Source: Burkholderia ubonensis (GTDB taxonomy: Bacteria > Pseudomonadota > Gammaproteobacteria > Burkholderiales > Burkholderiaceae). From it: a stretch of 64,000 nt of DNA. The position numbers were made by a program, and so were the translations under genes. The notes under the pieces are model-generated. The model was not told the origin of the DNA. It searched no databases and saw only the letters and a list, made by a program, of their open reading frames with translations. How positions within the stretch are numbered: the first letter of the stretch is position 1; each line of letters opens with the position of its first letter. Location of the stretch: positions 248,001-312,000 of the forward strand of contig NZ_CADFEB010000004.1 in the NCBI RefSeq assembly GCF_902833085.1, given 5' to 3'. Of this stretch, positions 52,221 to 63,098 are shown one piece after another.

Positions 52221-54131
52221 GTGAAGCGCCGCCTGCTCGTCCTCGTCGCGCTCGCCGCCGTGCTCGCCGCGGCGTGCGCGCTGACGTGGACCGTGACCTG
52301 GCAGCGCGGGGTCGGCGAACTGCAGCGCAATGCCGCGGTGCGCGTCGACCGCACGACCAATGCGCTGAAGAGCACCCTCGATCGCTACGAATCGCTGCCG
52401 TACCTGCTCGGCAGCCACCCGTACGTGCAGGAGCTGCTCGCCGAGCCGAAGCGCGCCGACTACGCCGCGCGCGCGAACCGCTACCTCGAAGACCTCAACC
52501 AGCACGCGCACGCGACCGTCACCTATCTCGTCGGCGCGGACGGCCTGTGCGTCGCCGCCAGCAACTGGCGCGCGCCCGACAGCTTCATCGGGATCGAATA
52601 CCGTTTCCGCCCGTATTTCATCGACGCGATGAACGGCCGGGTCGGCCGCTTCTTCGGCATCGGCACGATCTCGCGCGACCCCGGCTACTACATCTCGCAG
52701 CCCGTGTGGCGCGACGGCCGGATCGTCGGCGTCGTCGTCGTGAAGCTCAACCTCGAATGGTTCCAGGGCGCCGACGCGTCCGAGCCGCTCGTCGTCGCGG
52801 ACGATCACGGCGTCGTGTTCCTGTCGTCGGTGCCCGCGTGGAAATACCACACGCTCAAGCCGCTGGCGGGGCCCGTCGCCGCGTCGATTTTCGAGACCCG
52901 CCAGTACGCGCAGCAGCCGGTCACGCCGTTGCCGCTCAGGGTCGAGCAAGTGCTCGATCCCGATGCGCAGATCGTGCGGCTCGGGCCGGGCCGCCGCGCG
53001 CCGCGCTATCTCGCGACGCAGCGCCGCATCGGCGAGCCGGACTGGCTGCTCGTCACGCTCGCGCCGATCGCGCCGGTCGACGCCGACGCGCGCAACGCGA
53101 CGATCGTCACCGGCTTCGGCTTCGTATCGGTCGCGCTGCTCGCGTTCTACTGGCGGATGCGCCGCGCGCGCGTGCGCGAGATGATCCGCGGCCGCGAGCT
53201 GCTGCAGCAGGCGTATGCGGAGCTGAACCGGCGCGTCGAGGAGCGCACGGCCGACCTGTCGGAAGCGAACGCGCAGCTGCAGAAGGAGGTCGGCGAGCGG
53301 ATTCGCGCCGAACAGGACCTGCGCGCCGCGCACGACGAGCTGATCCAGGCGAGCAAGCTCGCCGCGCTCGGCCAGATGGCGGCGGGCATCACGCACGAGC
53401 TGAACCAGCCGCTCGCCGCGCTGCGCAGCTTTTCCGACAACACGCGCGTACTGCTCGACCGCGGCGAGCAGGCGGCCGCGCGCGAGAACCTCGAGGCGAT
53501 CGCCGCGCTCACCGAGCGGATGGGCAAGATCACCAACCAGCTGAAGCTGTTCGTCGGCCGCGCGCGGCCGCGCAACGAGCAGGCGCTCGTCGTGCGCGCG
53601 CTGCGCAGCGTGCTCGCGCTGCTCGGCGAACGGCTGCGCGGCGTCGAGCTGGTGCTGACGTTGCGGGATGACGCGGCGTCGCCCGCGCGGGACGCGCCGC
53701 TCGATCTCGCGAACGACCATCCGGAACTCGTCGCGCGCTGCGAGGACCTGCGTCTCGAACAGGTGCTGATCAACCTGCTCGGCAACGCGCTCGACGCGGT
53801 CGCGGCGGGGGCCGCCCCACGGCTGGCCGCCCCCCGGATCGACGTGACGATCGAGGCGTCGGCCGCGACGCTCGCGATCCAGGTGCGCGACAACGGCCCG
53901 GGCATTGCCCCCGACCTGCTGCCGCGCCTGTTCGAGCCGTTCTTCACGACCAAGGAAATGGGGCGCGGGCTCGGCCTCGGGCTCGCGATCTCGTCGTCGA
54001 TCGCGAGCGACGCGGGCGGCTCGCTGACCGCCCGCAACGCGCCGGGCGGCGGCGCGCTGTTCGTCTTGACGTTGCGGCGGGCCCGCACGCATCATCCGGA
54101 CTCCGTGTCCGAGCGGACGGGCGCGCGCTAG
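52221..54131 (+). CDS. dctB: C4-dicarboxylate sensor histidine kinase, DctB type
   Basis: 636 residues. There are two transmembrane segments (LLVLVALAAVLAAACALTWT near the start, VTGFGFVSVALLAFYW about residue 297) flanking a long periplasmic double-PAS sensor region with SNWRAPDSFIGIEYRFRPYF. A cytoplasmic coiled-coil linker follows, then the phosphoacceptor His in GQMAAGITHELNQPLAALRS and the HATPase boxes RDNGPGIAPDLLPRLFEPFF and GRGLGLGLAIS. The GTG at 52221 was chosen because a ribosome-like AGGA lies upstream; an in-frame ATG at 52110 would add 37 unhydrophobic residues. It senses external C4-dicarboxylates and signals to DctD. Confidence 0.93.
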   Translation: MKRRLLVLVALAAVLAAACALTWTVTWQRGVGELQRNAAVRVDRTTNALKSTLDRYESLPYLLGSHPYVQELLAEPKRADYAARANRYLEDLNQHAHATVTYLVGADGLCVAASNWRAPDSFIGIEYRFRPYFIDAMNGRVGRFFGIGTISRDPGYYISQPVWRDGRIVGVVVVKLNLEWFQGADASEPLVVADDHGVVFLSSVPAWKYHTLKPLAGPVAASIFETRQYAQQPVTPLPLRVEQVLDPDAQIVRLGPGRRAPRYLATQRRIGEPDWLLVTLAPIAPVDADARNATIVTGFGFVSVALLAFYWRMRRARVREMIRGRELLQQAYAELNRRVEERTADLSEANAQLQKEVGERIRAEQDLRAAHDELIQASKLAALGQMAAGITHELNQPLAALRSFSDNTRVLLDRGEQAAARENLEAIAALTERMGKITNQLKLFVGRARPRNEQALVVRALRSVLALLGERLRGVELVLTLRDDAASPARDAPLDLANDHPELVARCEDLRLEQVLINLLGNALDAVAAGAAPRLAAPRIDVTIEASAATLAIQVRDNGPGIAPDLLPRLFEPFFTTKEMGRGLGLGLAISSSIASDAGGSLTARNAPGGGALFVLTLRRARTHHPDSVSERTGAR

Positions 54132-54208
54132 CTGCCCCCCGCGCGCCGAATCGACCGGCAATCGGCGTGAACCGACCCGCGCCCGCCCATCAGGAGCAAG
54201 TGAGTACG

Positions 54209-55564
<1,356 letters not shown>

Positions 55565-55570
55565 AACGAA

Positions 55571-55610
55571 ACGGACCGCGGAACCGGTGCTGTCCGGTCA
55601 TGCGGTCCGT
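55571..55610 (+). terminator. Hairpin after dctD, probable weak terminator
   Basis: ACGGACCGC at 55571-55579 pairs with GCGGTCCGT at 55602-55610, and a smaller stem may form inside the 22-nt loop. No strong T run follows, so termination efficiency is doubtful. Confidence 0.5.
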
Positions 55611-55683
55611 GTTGTGGCCTTGCTTGCGGGGCGACGCGCGCATTGCGCGCCTGTCGGCCGGTATCGGGCGGGTGGGCGGGCGC

Positions 55684-56220
55684 TCAGGCGGCGTTGCCGA
55701 GCGCCTTCTTGAGCAGCGCGTCGAGTTCCGCGAACTGCGGCGCGCCGACATAGCGCTTCAGGATCTTGCCGTCCTTGTCGACGACGAAGGTCGTCGGCGT
55801 CAGCTGCACGTTGCCGAACTGCTTCGCGGCGCTGCCGTCGTCGAGCGCGACCTTGAACGGCAGCTGGCGCGTCTGCGCGTAGTTCGCGACGTACATCGGC
55901 GGATCGTAGTTCATCGCGACCGCGACGAATTCCAGGCCCTGTCCCTTGAAGCGGTTGTAGGTCTCGACCATCTGCGGCATTTCCTGCATGCAGGTCGCGC
56001 AGCTCGTCGCCCAGAAGTTGACGAGGTAGACCTTGCCCTTCAGGTCGGACGCGGTCGAGATCTTCTGGCCCGACAGCAGCGTGAAGGTGGCGTCCGGCGC
56101 GCTGGACTTGCCGTTGAACGCGAAAAAGCCGGCCACGGCGATCGCGGCCACGACGACGACGGCCGCGACGTAGCGCATCGGGCTGGCGCGGCGGCCCTGG
56201 GTGGGAGGCGTGGAGTTCAT
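55684..56220 (-). CDS. TlpA-like membrane-anchored thioredoxin-fold protein
   Basis: 178 residues. A single N-terminal anchor (MRYVAAVVVVAAIAVAGFFA) precedes a periplasmic TlpA/ResA-type thioredoxin domain (about 45-178). The active site CATC lies in NFWATSCATCMQEMPQMVET, and LTPTTFVVDKDGKILKRYVG holds the cis-proline Thr-Pro. It is expected to reduce or shuttle disulfides for cytochrome c or metal-site assembly. It is divergent from the lipoprotein gene at 56378. The CATC dipeptide differs from the CEPC or CGPC more common in TlpA-like reductases. Confidence 0.92.
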   Translation of the reverse strand: MNSTPPTQGRRASPMRYVAAVVVVAAIAVAGFFAFNGKSSAPDATFTLLSGQKISTASDLKGKVYLVNFWATSCATCMQEMPQMVETYNRFKGQGLEFVAVAMNYDPPMYVANYAQTRQLPFKVALDDGSAAKQFGNVQLTPTTFVVDKDGKILKRYVGAPQFAELDALLKKALGNAA

Positions 56221-56377
56221 CTGCGGGGCTCTCGGAGTCGGTCGACGGCGCAGGACAGCGCGGTCGAAATTCGGCAGTCATTTTAGCGCGAATGCGGCGC
56301 GCGCACCGGAGGCCGCCGCGCATCCGCGGATGGCCGTTCGACGCATAATGCACGCTTTGCCTGCTTCGATCCGCGTC

Positions 56378-56959
56378 ATGCCGAAGGAACTTGCCGATTC
56401 GCTGCGTCCCCTTTTTCTTCGTTTCCGTCCGCTGCGGCAGTTCGCCGCAGTCGTCTGCGCGAGCGCCGCGCTGGCCGCGTGCTCGCCGTCTTTCGACTGG
56501 CGCACGCTGCACAGCGACGCCGGCTACACGATCGACCTGCCCGCGAAGCCGACCGTCGAGGAACACGCGGTCGCGATCGGCGGCACGCCGATGAAGATGC
56601 GGATGCAGGCCGCGCACGTCGGCGGCGCGGTGTTCGCGGTCGGCACGGTGATGCTGCCCGACGACCGCGACGACACCCGGCGCGCGGTGCTCGACTACCT
56701 GCGCGCGGGCCTGTCCCGCAACCTGGACGGTGCGCCGCAGACGGCCGCGGTGCCGGTGCCGCTCGCGGCGGGCGGCGCGGTGAACGGGCTCGAGCTGCGC
56801 GTCGCTGGAGCTGCGGCCGGGCCGGAGCGCGCCCGCAAGACGATCGTGGCGCGGCTCGTCGCGCGCGGCAGGCATGCGTACCAGGCGGTCGTGATCGCCG
56901 ACGCGCCGCTTGCGCCGGAACAGCTCGACCAGTTCTTCGGCTCGTTGAAACTCGACTGA
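56378..56959 (+). CDS. Lipoprotein of unknown function
   Basis: 193 residues. A lipobox-type signal (FAAVVCASAALAAC) is followed by a mature domain of about 150 residues with DAGYTIDLPAKPTVEEHAVA and AAHVGGAVFAVGTVMLPDD. It is moderately hydrophilic and without a recognised family. Two in-frame starts exist, 56348 and 56378; the CATAAT at 56344-56349 overlaps the first and looks like a -10, so the second is preferred. Divergent from the TlpA-like gene. It is convergent with comM, which ends 323 bp away. Envelope location is confident; function unknown. Confidence 0.75.
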   Translation: MPKELADSLRPLFLRFRPLRQFAAVVCASAALAACSPSFDWRTLHSDAGYTIDLPAKPTVEEHAVAIGGTPMKMRMQAAHVGGAVFAVGTVMLPDDRDDTRRAVLDYLRAGLSRNLDGAPQTAAVPVPLAAGGAVNGLELRVAGAAAGPERARKTIVARLVARGRHAYQAVVIADAPLAPEQLDQFFGSLKLD

Positions 56960-57282
56960 ACACGGCGGGCGAGGGCGCCTCAGAGCGTCTTCGCCAACTG
57001 AAAGTTCCTTCGCAGCATTCGCCGCTAATCGCCGGATTTTGCTGGGCTTTTTCGGCTATCCACAGCGCGTGTGGATAACTTTGTTGAAAAGTTGACCGAA
57101 TCTGTCGCCCGCCCGCGCGGGCCGGGCTTCCGGCCTGCTTGCGCAGCGGCTTGCCGTTTAATAAAAGTCAATCAAAACAATGGCATGCGATTCACGCATC
57201 GAATATTGCCCGTCGCGACGCAATCCGGGCCCGGATGCGTGGAATTGTGCATAAGTCAAGTCTTGACAGCCAAATTTTGTCC
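56960..57282. other. Convergent intergenic region with a DnaA-box palindrome
   Basis: 323 bp between the lipoprotein gene and comM. It contains the DnaA-box pair at 57057-57078, a GC-rich hairpin around 57111-57130 and an unusually AT-rich block around 57165-57185. Frames here have poor coding character, so no gene was called. Confidence 0.5.
57057..57078. repeat. Inverted pair of DnaA-box-like sequences
   Basis: TATCCACA at 57057-57064 and TGTGGATAA at 57070-57078 face each other across 5 bp. The right one is a perfect DnaA box (TTATCCACA) in reverse complement; the left one deviates only in its first base. Confidence 0.7.
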
Positions 57283-58830
57283 TCAGAGCGCGCTCAGCGC
57301 GCGCCGGTAGCGGATCGCCTCGGCGATCTGTGCTGCGGTCGGCAGCGGGTCGCCGGCGAGATCGGCGATCGTCCGCGCGACCTTCAGCACCCGGTAATAC
57401 GCCCGCGCGGACCAGCCGAACCGCTCGCCGGCCTCGCGCAGCAGGCGCTCGCCTTCGTCGGTCGGCCGGCATAGCTCGTCGGTTTCGCGGCCGGTCAGCA
57501 TGTGATTGGTCTTGCCCTGGCGGTCGAGCTGCAGCGCGCGTGCCTGCGCGACCCGCGCGGCAACCGCGGCGCTCGGCTCGCCGGGAGCCGACGCCCGCGC
57601 GGAAAGCTCGGCCGGCGTGAGCGCGGGCAGGTCGATCTGGATGTCGATGCGGTCGAGCAGCGGCCCGGACAGCTTGCGCAGGTAGCGCGCGGCGACGTCC
57701 GGCGAGCAGCGGCAGCGGCCGGACGGGTCGCCGTGCCAGCCGCACGGGCATGGGTTCATCGCGGCGATCAACTGGCACGCGGCGGGGAAATCCGCCTGCA
57801 TCGCGACGCGGGAAATCGTGATGCGGCCTGCTTCGAGCGGCTCGCGCAGCATTTCCAGCACGTGCCGGTCGAACTCCGGCAGCTCGTCGAGGAACAGTAC
57901 GCCGAGGTGCGCGAGCGTGATCTCGCCCGGCTGCGGCGGATTGCGGCCGCCGACGAGCGCGGCGGCGCTCGACGAATGATGCGGCGTGCGAAACGGCCGC
58001 TGCCGCCACTGCGCAGGCGAGAAGCCGACGCGGCTCGCCGACAGCAGCGCGGCCGACATGAGCGCCTCGTCGTCGGTCAGCGGCGGCAGCAGCCCCGGCA
58101 GCCGGGCGGCCAGCATCGACTTGCCCGCTCCGGGCGGCCCGACCATCAGCATGTGATGCCCGCCCGCGGCGGCGACTTCGAGCGCCCGCCGCGCGCCGCG
58201 CTGGCCGATCACGTCGGCGAGGTCGGGCGCGGCCGACGCCGGCCGGGCGTCGAGCCGCGGCGCGGCGACGGGGGCGAGCCGCCCGTCGGGCGCATCGGCC
58301 AGGTGCGCGCACAGCGCGGGGAGATCGGGCGCGCCGAATACGGTCACGCCCGGCACGAGCGCGGCTTCGGCGGCGCTGTCGAGCGGCAGGTACAGCTCCG
58401 GGTCGCGGGACGGCGCGCCGCTTTCGGCATGCCGGTCGCGCGCGACGCCGCACGCCATCGCGAACGCGCCGCGCATCGGCCGCAGCGCGCCGGTCAGCGA
58501 CAGTTCGCCGGCGAATTCGCGGCCGACCAGCGCGTCGGCCGGAATCTGGCCGTTCGCGGCGAGGATGCCGAGCGCGATCGGCAGGTCGAAGCGGCCCGAT
58601 TCCTTCGGCAGGTCGGCGGGCGCGAGATTGACGGTGATGCGGCGGACCGGAAATTCGAATCCGCAGTTCTGCAGCGCGGCGCGCACGCGCTCGCGGCTTT
58701 CGCGGACTTCGAGATCGGGCAGGCCGACGATCGAGAACGACGGCAGGCCGTTGGCGAGATGGACTTCGACGGTGACGTCCGGCGCGCGGCCGGCCGCCGG
58801 GGCGCGGCTGCGCACCACGGCAAGCGACAT
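57283..58830 (-). CDS. comM: YifB/ComM family AAA+ protein
   Basis: 515 residues. It is an MCM-like hexameric helicase that promotes branch migration during integration of transforming DNA. The N-terminal Lon-protease-like domain has VEVHLANGLPSFSIVGLPDL, the AAA+ core has Walker A MVGPPGAGKSMLAARLPGLL, and GVLFLDELPEFDRHVLEMLR is Walker B. A zinc-ribbon-like segment NPCPCGWHGDPSGRCRCSPD is present, as in the family. Start ATG 58828-58830 was chosen at MSLAVVRSRAP. Its direction converges on the lipoprotein gene. Natural transformation in this organism is not implied by the gene alone. Confidence 0.95.
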   Translation of the reverse strand: MSLAVVRSRAPAAGRAPDVTVEVHLANGLPSFSIVGLPDLEVRESRERVRAALQNCGFEFPVRRITVNLAPADLPKESGRFDLPIALGILAANGQIPADALVGREFAGELSLTGALRPMRGAFAMACGVARDRHAESGAPSRDPELYLPLDSAAEAALVPGVTVFGAPDLPALCAHLADAPDGRLAPVAAPRLDARPASAAPDLADVIGQRGARRALEVAAAGGHHMLMVGPPGAGKSMLAARLPGLLPPLTDDEALMSAALLSASRVGFSPAQWRQRPFRTPHHSSSAAALVGGRNPPQPGEITLAHLGVLFLDELPEFDRHVLEMLREPLEAGRITISRVAMQADFPAACQLIAAMNPCPCGWHGDPSGRCRCSPDVAARYLRKLSGPLLDRIDIQIDLPALTPAELSARASAPGEPSAAVAARVAQARALQLDRQGKTNHMLTGRETDELCRPTDEGERLLREAGERFGWSARAYYRVLKVARTIADLAGDPLPTAAQIAEAIRYRRALSAL

Positions 58831-59034
58831 GGCGAGACTCCTGTTGAGCGGTCGGGCAGCGGTTCGGGCCGCCTGCCGCGGGAAAGGGAGGGATCGGTGC
58901 GCGCTTGCCGGCGTGGCGCGGAACAAAGAACGACGTGAGTACTACATATCAGGGCAAGGCTGACGAGCAGGCCGCGGCACGCGGCCTGTCGGTCATGCCC
59001 GCGAAATTACGCCTGCGAAATCAGGCCTGCAAAA

Positions 59035-59286
59035 TTACGCCTGCGGAGCGGCGAGCTTCTGCTCGAGTTCCGCGACGCGCTTTTCCAGTTCCTCGAGACG
59101 CACGCGGGTGCGGGCGAGCACCTGCGCCTGCGTGTCGAACTCCTCGCGGGTGACGAGATCGAGCTTCGAGAAGCCTTGCGACAGCATGGCCTTCACGTTG
59201 CGCTCGACATCCTTGGCCGGCGAGTTTTTCAGCAGGTCGCTGACGCGCGACTGCAGATCGTTGAAAACGTCGCTGGGTTGTTTCAT
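59035..59286 (-). CDS. ubiK: Ubiquinone biosynthesis accessory factor UbiK
   Basis: 83 residues. A short amphipathic N-terminal part (PSDVFNDLQSRVSDLLKNSP) and a C-terminal coiled coil (RTRVRLEELEKRVAELEQKL) match the YqiC/UbiK family, which helps ubiquinone hydroxylation complexes in Gammaproteobacteria. The start at 59284-59286 gives MKQPSDVF; the sequence upstream of it is the regulatory region of glnK. The gene is divergent from glnK with 352 bp between them. Cytoplasmic, partly membrane-associated. Confidence 0.9.
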   Translation of the reverse strand: MKQPSDVFNDLQSRVSDLLKNSPAKDVERNVKAMLSQGFSKLDLVTREEFDTQAQVLARTRVRLEELEKRVAELEQKLAAPQA

Positions 59287-59301
59287 GTGATTCCCCTTCA
59301 T

Positions 59302-59318
59302 TGCACAAAAAATGTGCA
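59302..59318. promoter_or_regulatory. NtrC-binding site upstream of glnK-amtB
   Basis: TGCACAAAAAATGTGCA, a perfect inverted repeat TGCAC-N7-GTGCA equal in size to the NtrC consensus. It lies 247 bp upstream of the sigma-54 promoter and 16 bp upstream of the ubiK start, so it might also influence ubiK. Confidence 0.75.
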
Positions 59319-59564
59319 TCTTCAGTTGCATACGTGCCCGTGAAGCACGCATGACCGGAATTGGTGCGCGTTGCGCGCGATTTCCGGGCATGGCGCCCGC
59401 ATGGGTGAAAGTCCCTGCATCCCGGGACGTGCGTGCACTCTAGCAACGATCGCCGCCCGGCGCCAGCAAACCCGGCCCCCGTTGGCCGTTCGGCCGGGGT
59501 TCGACGTCTTTTCGCGCGGGATGCGACCGTCGCCGCGCGGTGCAATGCGTCACCCGGACGCACA

Positions 59565-59580
59565 TGGCATGCGAGTTGCT
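59565..59580 (+). promoter_or_regulatory. Sigma-54 promoter of glnK-amtB
   Basis: TGGCATGCGAGTTGCT matches the full sigma-54 consensus (TGGCAYRNNNNTTGCW), with GG and GC spaced by ten bases. Transcription would begin about 12 bases past the -12 GC, around 59591. With the NtrC box it implies induction on nitrogen limitation. Confidence 0.88.
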
Positions 59581-59584
59581 GTAG

Positions 59585-59977
<393 letters not shown>

Positions 59978-60009
59978 CAGACAAGACGAGCGACAAGAGG
60001 AAAACCAAG

Positions 60010-61530
60010 ATGCGCAAACTTCTGATGACCCTGCTGATGGCCGGCTCGCTGATCGCGGCCGGCGTTGGCCCCGCGCTCGCGGACGACGCGGCGTCGGCCG
60101 CTTCCGCGCCGGCTGCCTCGGCTCCGGCCGACGCTTCGGCTGCTGCCGCTGCCCCGGCCGCTTCGGCGCCGGCTGCGTCGGAGGCTGCCGCCCCGGCCGC
60201 TTCGGCCATCGCCGCCGCGCCGGCTTCGGGCGCCGAAGCATCGGCCGCCGCGGCCGCGTCGGCCCCGGCCGCGCCCGCCGCGCCGACCGCGCCGTTCTCG
60301 GTCGATTCGTCGAAGATCAGCGCGGGCGACACCGCGTGGATGCTGACGTCCACCGCGCTCGTGCTGTTCATGACGGTCCCGGGCCTCGCGCTGTTCTACG
60401 CGGGCATGGTCCGCAAGAAGAACGTGCTCGCGACCGTGATGCAGAGCTTCGCGATCACCGCGCTGATCACGGTGCTGTGGACGGTGGTCGGCTACAGCCT
60501 CGCGTTCACGCCGGGCAACGGCTTCATCGGCGGCCTGTCGCGCGTGTTCCTGCACGGGATGAACTACATCAAGGGCGACAAGGCGACGACGCTGACCGTC
60601 AGCCATCTGGCGACGACGATTCCGGAAACGGTCTACTTCGTCTACCAGATGACGTTCGCGATCATCACGCCGGCGCTGATCTGCGGCGCGTTCGCCGACC
60701 GCATGAAGTTCTCGGCGATGCTCGTGTTCATGGCGCTCTGGTCGCTGATCGTCTATGTGCCGATCGCGCACATGGTGTGGGAGCCGACCGGCTGGCTGTC
60801 GGCCGATGGCGTGCTCGACTTCGCGGGCGGTACGGTGGTGCACATCAACGCCGGCATCGCGGGCCTGATGTCGTGCCTCGTGCTCGGCAAGCGCGTCGGC
60901 TACGGCCGTGAATCGATGGCGCCGCACAACCTGGTGCTGACGATGATCGGCGCGTCGATGCTGTGGGTCGGCTGGTTCGGCTTCAACGCGGGCTCGGCGG
61001 TGGCCGCCGACGGCCGTGCCGGCTTCGCGATGCTGACGACGCAAGTCGCGACGGCCTGCGCGGCGCTCGGCTGGATGTTCGCCGAGTGGGTCGCGAAGGG
61101 CAAGCCGTCGGTGCTCGGCATCGTGTCGGGCGCGGTCGCGGGTCTCGTGGCGATCACGCCGGCGTCCGGCTTCGTCGGCGTGGCGGGCGCACTGGTGATC
61201 GGCATTGCGGCGGGCGTGATCTGCTTCTGGTCGGCGACGTGGCTCAAGTCGAAGCTCGGCTACGACGATTCGCTCGACGCGTTCGGCGTGCACGGCGTGG
61301 GCGGGATTCTCGGCGCGCTGCTGACGGGCGTGTTCGCGGTCAAGGACATCGGCGGCGCCGACGGCAGCCTGCTGCTGCAGGCGAAGGGCGTGCTGATCAC
61401 GCTGGTCTACAGCGGCGTGCTGAGCTTCATCCTGCTGAAGCTGATCGACCTGACGATCGGCCTGCGCGTGTCGGAAGAGGAAGAGCGCGAAGGCCTCGAC
61501 GTGATTCTCCACGGCGAGCACGTCGAATAA
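60010..61530 (+). CDS. amtB: Ammonium transporter AmtB
   Basis: 506 residues. A cleavable signal peptide (LLMTLLMAGSLIAAGVGPAL) is followed by an unusual Ala/Pro/Ser linker of about 70 residues. The eleven-helix ammonium channel core then begins near TAWMLTSTALVLFMTVPGLA. GLALFYAGMVRKKNVLATVM and the pore histidines (GGTVVHINAG and DAFGVHGVGGILGALL) are present. Expression is nitrogen-controlled with glnK; GlnK blocks the trimer pore when nitrogen is plentiful. A terminator follows at 61597-61620. Confidence 0.96.
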   Translation: MRKLLMTLLMAGSLIAAGVGPALADDAASAASAPAASAPADASAAAAAPAASAPAASEAAAPAASAIAAAPASGAEASAAAAASAPAAPAAPTAPFSVDSSKISAGDTAWMLTSTALVLFMTVPGLALFYAGMVRKKNVLATVMQSFAITALITVLWTVVGYSLAFTPGNGFIGGLSRVFLHGMNYIKGDKATTLTVSHLATTIPETVYFVYQMTFAIITPALICGAFADRMKFSAMLVFMALWSLIVYVPIAHMVWEPTGWLSADGVLDFAGGTVVHINAGIAGLMSCLVLGKRVGYGRESMAPHNLVLTMIGASMLWVGWFGFNAGSAVAADGRAGFAMLTTQVATACAALGWMFAEWVAKGKPSVLGIVSGAVAGLVAITPASGFVGVAGALVIGIAAGVICFWSATWLKSKLGYDDSLDAFGVHGVGGILGALLTGVFAVKDIGGADGSLLLQAKGVLITLVYSGVLSFILLKLIDLTIGLRVSEEEEREGLDVILHGEHVE

Positions 61531-61596
61531 GCCGGAACGATGTGCGGCGGGTGGCCGCGACGCCGCCCCCGCAACGAATGAGCGCAGCGACTTCGG

Positions 61597-61620
61597 CCCG
61601 CCTTCCCGGCGGGTTTTTTT
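61597..61620 (+). terminator. Intrinsic terminator of glnK-amtB
   Basis: A 6-bp stem CCCGCC/GGCGGG around a 5-nt loop is followed by a long T run (61614-61620 and beyond), 67 bp after the amtB stop. Confidence 0.9.
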
Positions 61621-61772
61621 TCTCCTGCAACGGAGCCCGGCAGCGGATAACCCTGCGCGCTATCGGGTCAATAGCCAGAAACTTCCTCCAAATCCTTGCG
61701 ATCCCGGGAACAATCCCCAAATGGGCAATGCAATTGCTCTACAATCTTCATTCTCCCGCTCGCGAGTGATTC

Positions 61773-63062
61773 ATGGTTCCCCACCTCGTTACGGCGTTAA
61801 ACGGTCCGCTGCTTGAACTCGAGCAGAAGATCCTCGACGCCACGCCTGCGATCGAACGCTGGTTCAGGCTCGAATGGCAGGAGCACACGCCGCCGTTCTA
61901 CTGTTCGGTCGACCTGCGCAACGCCGGCTTCAAGCTGGCGCCCGTCGACGCCAACCTGTTTCCCGGCGGCTTCAACAACCTCCCGTCCGAAGTGCTGCCG
62001 CTCGCCGTGCAGGCGGCGATGGCCGCGATCGAGAAGATCTGCCCGGACGCGAAGAACCTGCTCGTGATTCCCGAGCTGCCGACCCGCAACGCGTTCTATC
62101 TGGAAAACGTCGCACGGCTCGCGACGATCATGCGCCAGGCCGGCCTGAACGTGCGCTTCGGCTCGCTCGACCCGAGCATCACCGACATCACGCCGATCAC
62201 GCTCGCCGACGGCCAGAAGATCGTGCTGGAGCCGCTCGAGCGCACGCCGCGCCGGCTCGGCCTGAAGAATTTCGACCCGTGCTCGATCCTGCTGAACAAC
62301 GACCTGTCGGCCGGCGTCCCGCCCGTGCTGGAAAACCTGCACGAGCAGTACCTGCTGCCGCCGCTGCACGCGGCCTGGGCGGTGCGCCGCAAGTCGACGC
62401 ACTTCTCGTGCTACGACGACGTCGCGAAGAAGTTCGCGAAGATGGTCGGCGTCGATCCGTGGATGGTGAATCCGTATTTCGCGCACGTCGAGGGCGTCGA
62501 CTGGCAGGGGCATGAAGGCGATCAGGCGCTCGCCGACGCGATCGACGGCGTGCTGAAGAAGATCGCGCGCAAGTATCGCGAGTACGGCATCAGCGAGAAG
62601 CCGTACGTCGTCGTGAAGGCCGATGCCGGCACCGCCGGGCGCGGCGTGATGACCGTGCACGACGCGGCCGAGATCGGCCGGATGTCGAAGGCCGAGCGCG
62701 CGCAGATGGCCGAGTCGAAGGCCGGGGTCGCGGTGCGCGACGTGATCGTGCAGGAAGGCGTGTACACGTTCGAGCGGATCGGCGACGAGGTCGCGGAGCC
62801 GGTCGTCTACATGATCGACCGCTACGTGGTCGGCGGCTTCTACCGCACGCACGGCGGCCGCGAGCGCGACCAGAACCTGAACGCGCCGGGCATGCACTAC
62901 GTGCCGCTCGGCTTCGAGCACACCGCGCTGCCGGATGCCGGCGCCAAGCCGGGCGCCGCGCCGCCGAACCGGTTCTACATGTACGGCGTCGTCGCGCGGC
63001 TGTCGCTGATCGCGTCGTCGATCGAACTGGAAAAGACCGATCCGGAAGCCATTCAGGTGTAA
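61773..63062 (+). CDS. gshA: Glutamate--cysteine ligase (proteobacterial gshA, Thiobacillus type)
   Basis: 429 residues. It makes gamma-glutamylcysteine, the first step of glutathione synthesis. It belongs to the distinct proteobacterial glutamate-cysteine ligase family (as in Acidithiobacillus and Burkholderia), unrelated in sequence to E. coli GshA. Characteristic blocks are FYCSVDLRNAGFKLAPVDAN, YGISEKPYVVVKADAGTAGR and YMIDRYVVGGFYRTHGGRER. The ATG at 61773 lacks a strong ribosome site but is followed at once by conserved sequence. It is followed after 36 bp by gshB, so both glutathione genes form an operon. Confidence 0.95.
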   Translation: MVPHLVTALNGPLLELEQKILDATPAIERWFRLEWQEHTPPFYCSVDLRNAGFKLAPVDANLFPGGFNNLPSEVLPLAVQAAMAAIEKICPDAKNLLVIPELPTRNAFYLENVARLATIMRQAGLNVRFGSLDPSITDITPITLADGQKIVLEPLERTPRRLGLKNFDPCSILLNNDLSAGVPPVLENLHEQYLLPPLHAAWAVRRKSTHFSCYDDVAKKFAKMVGVDPWMVNPYFAHVEGVDWQGHEGDQALADAIDGVLKKIARKYREYGISEKPYVVVKADAGTAGRGVMTVHDAAEIGRMSKAERAQMAESKAGVAVRDVIVQEGVYTFERIGDEVAEPVVYMIDRYVVGGFYRTHGGRERDQNLNAPGMHYVPLGFEHTALPDAGAKPGAAPPNRFYMYGVVARLSLIASSIELEKTDPEAIQV

Positions 63063-63098
63063 CGGCCGCGCTGCCGGCACCGCAAAGACAGGACCCGC

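Noticed and set aside
57071-57310. 79-codon plus-strand ORF starting within the DnaA-box palindrome
   Set aside because: GTG start without a ribosome site, runs into the end of comM on the other strand and has mixed composition.
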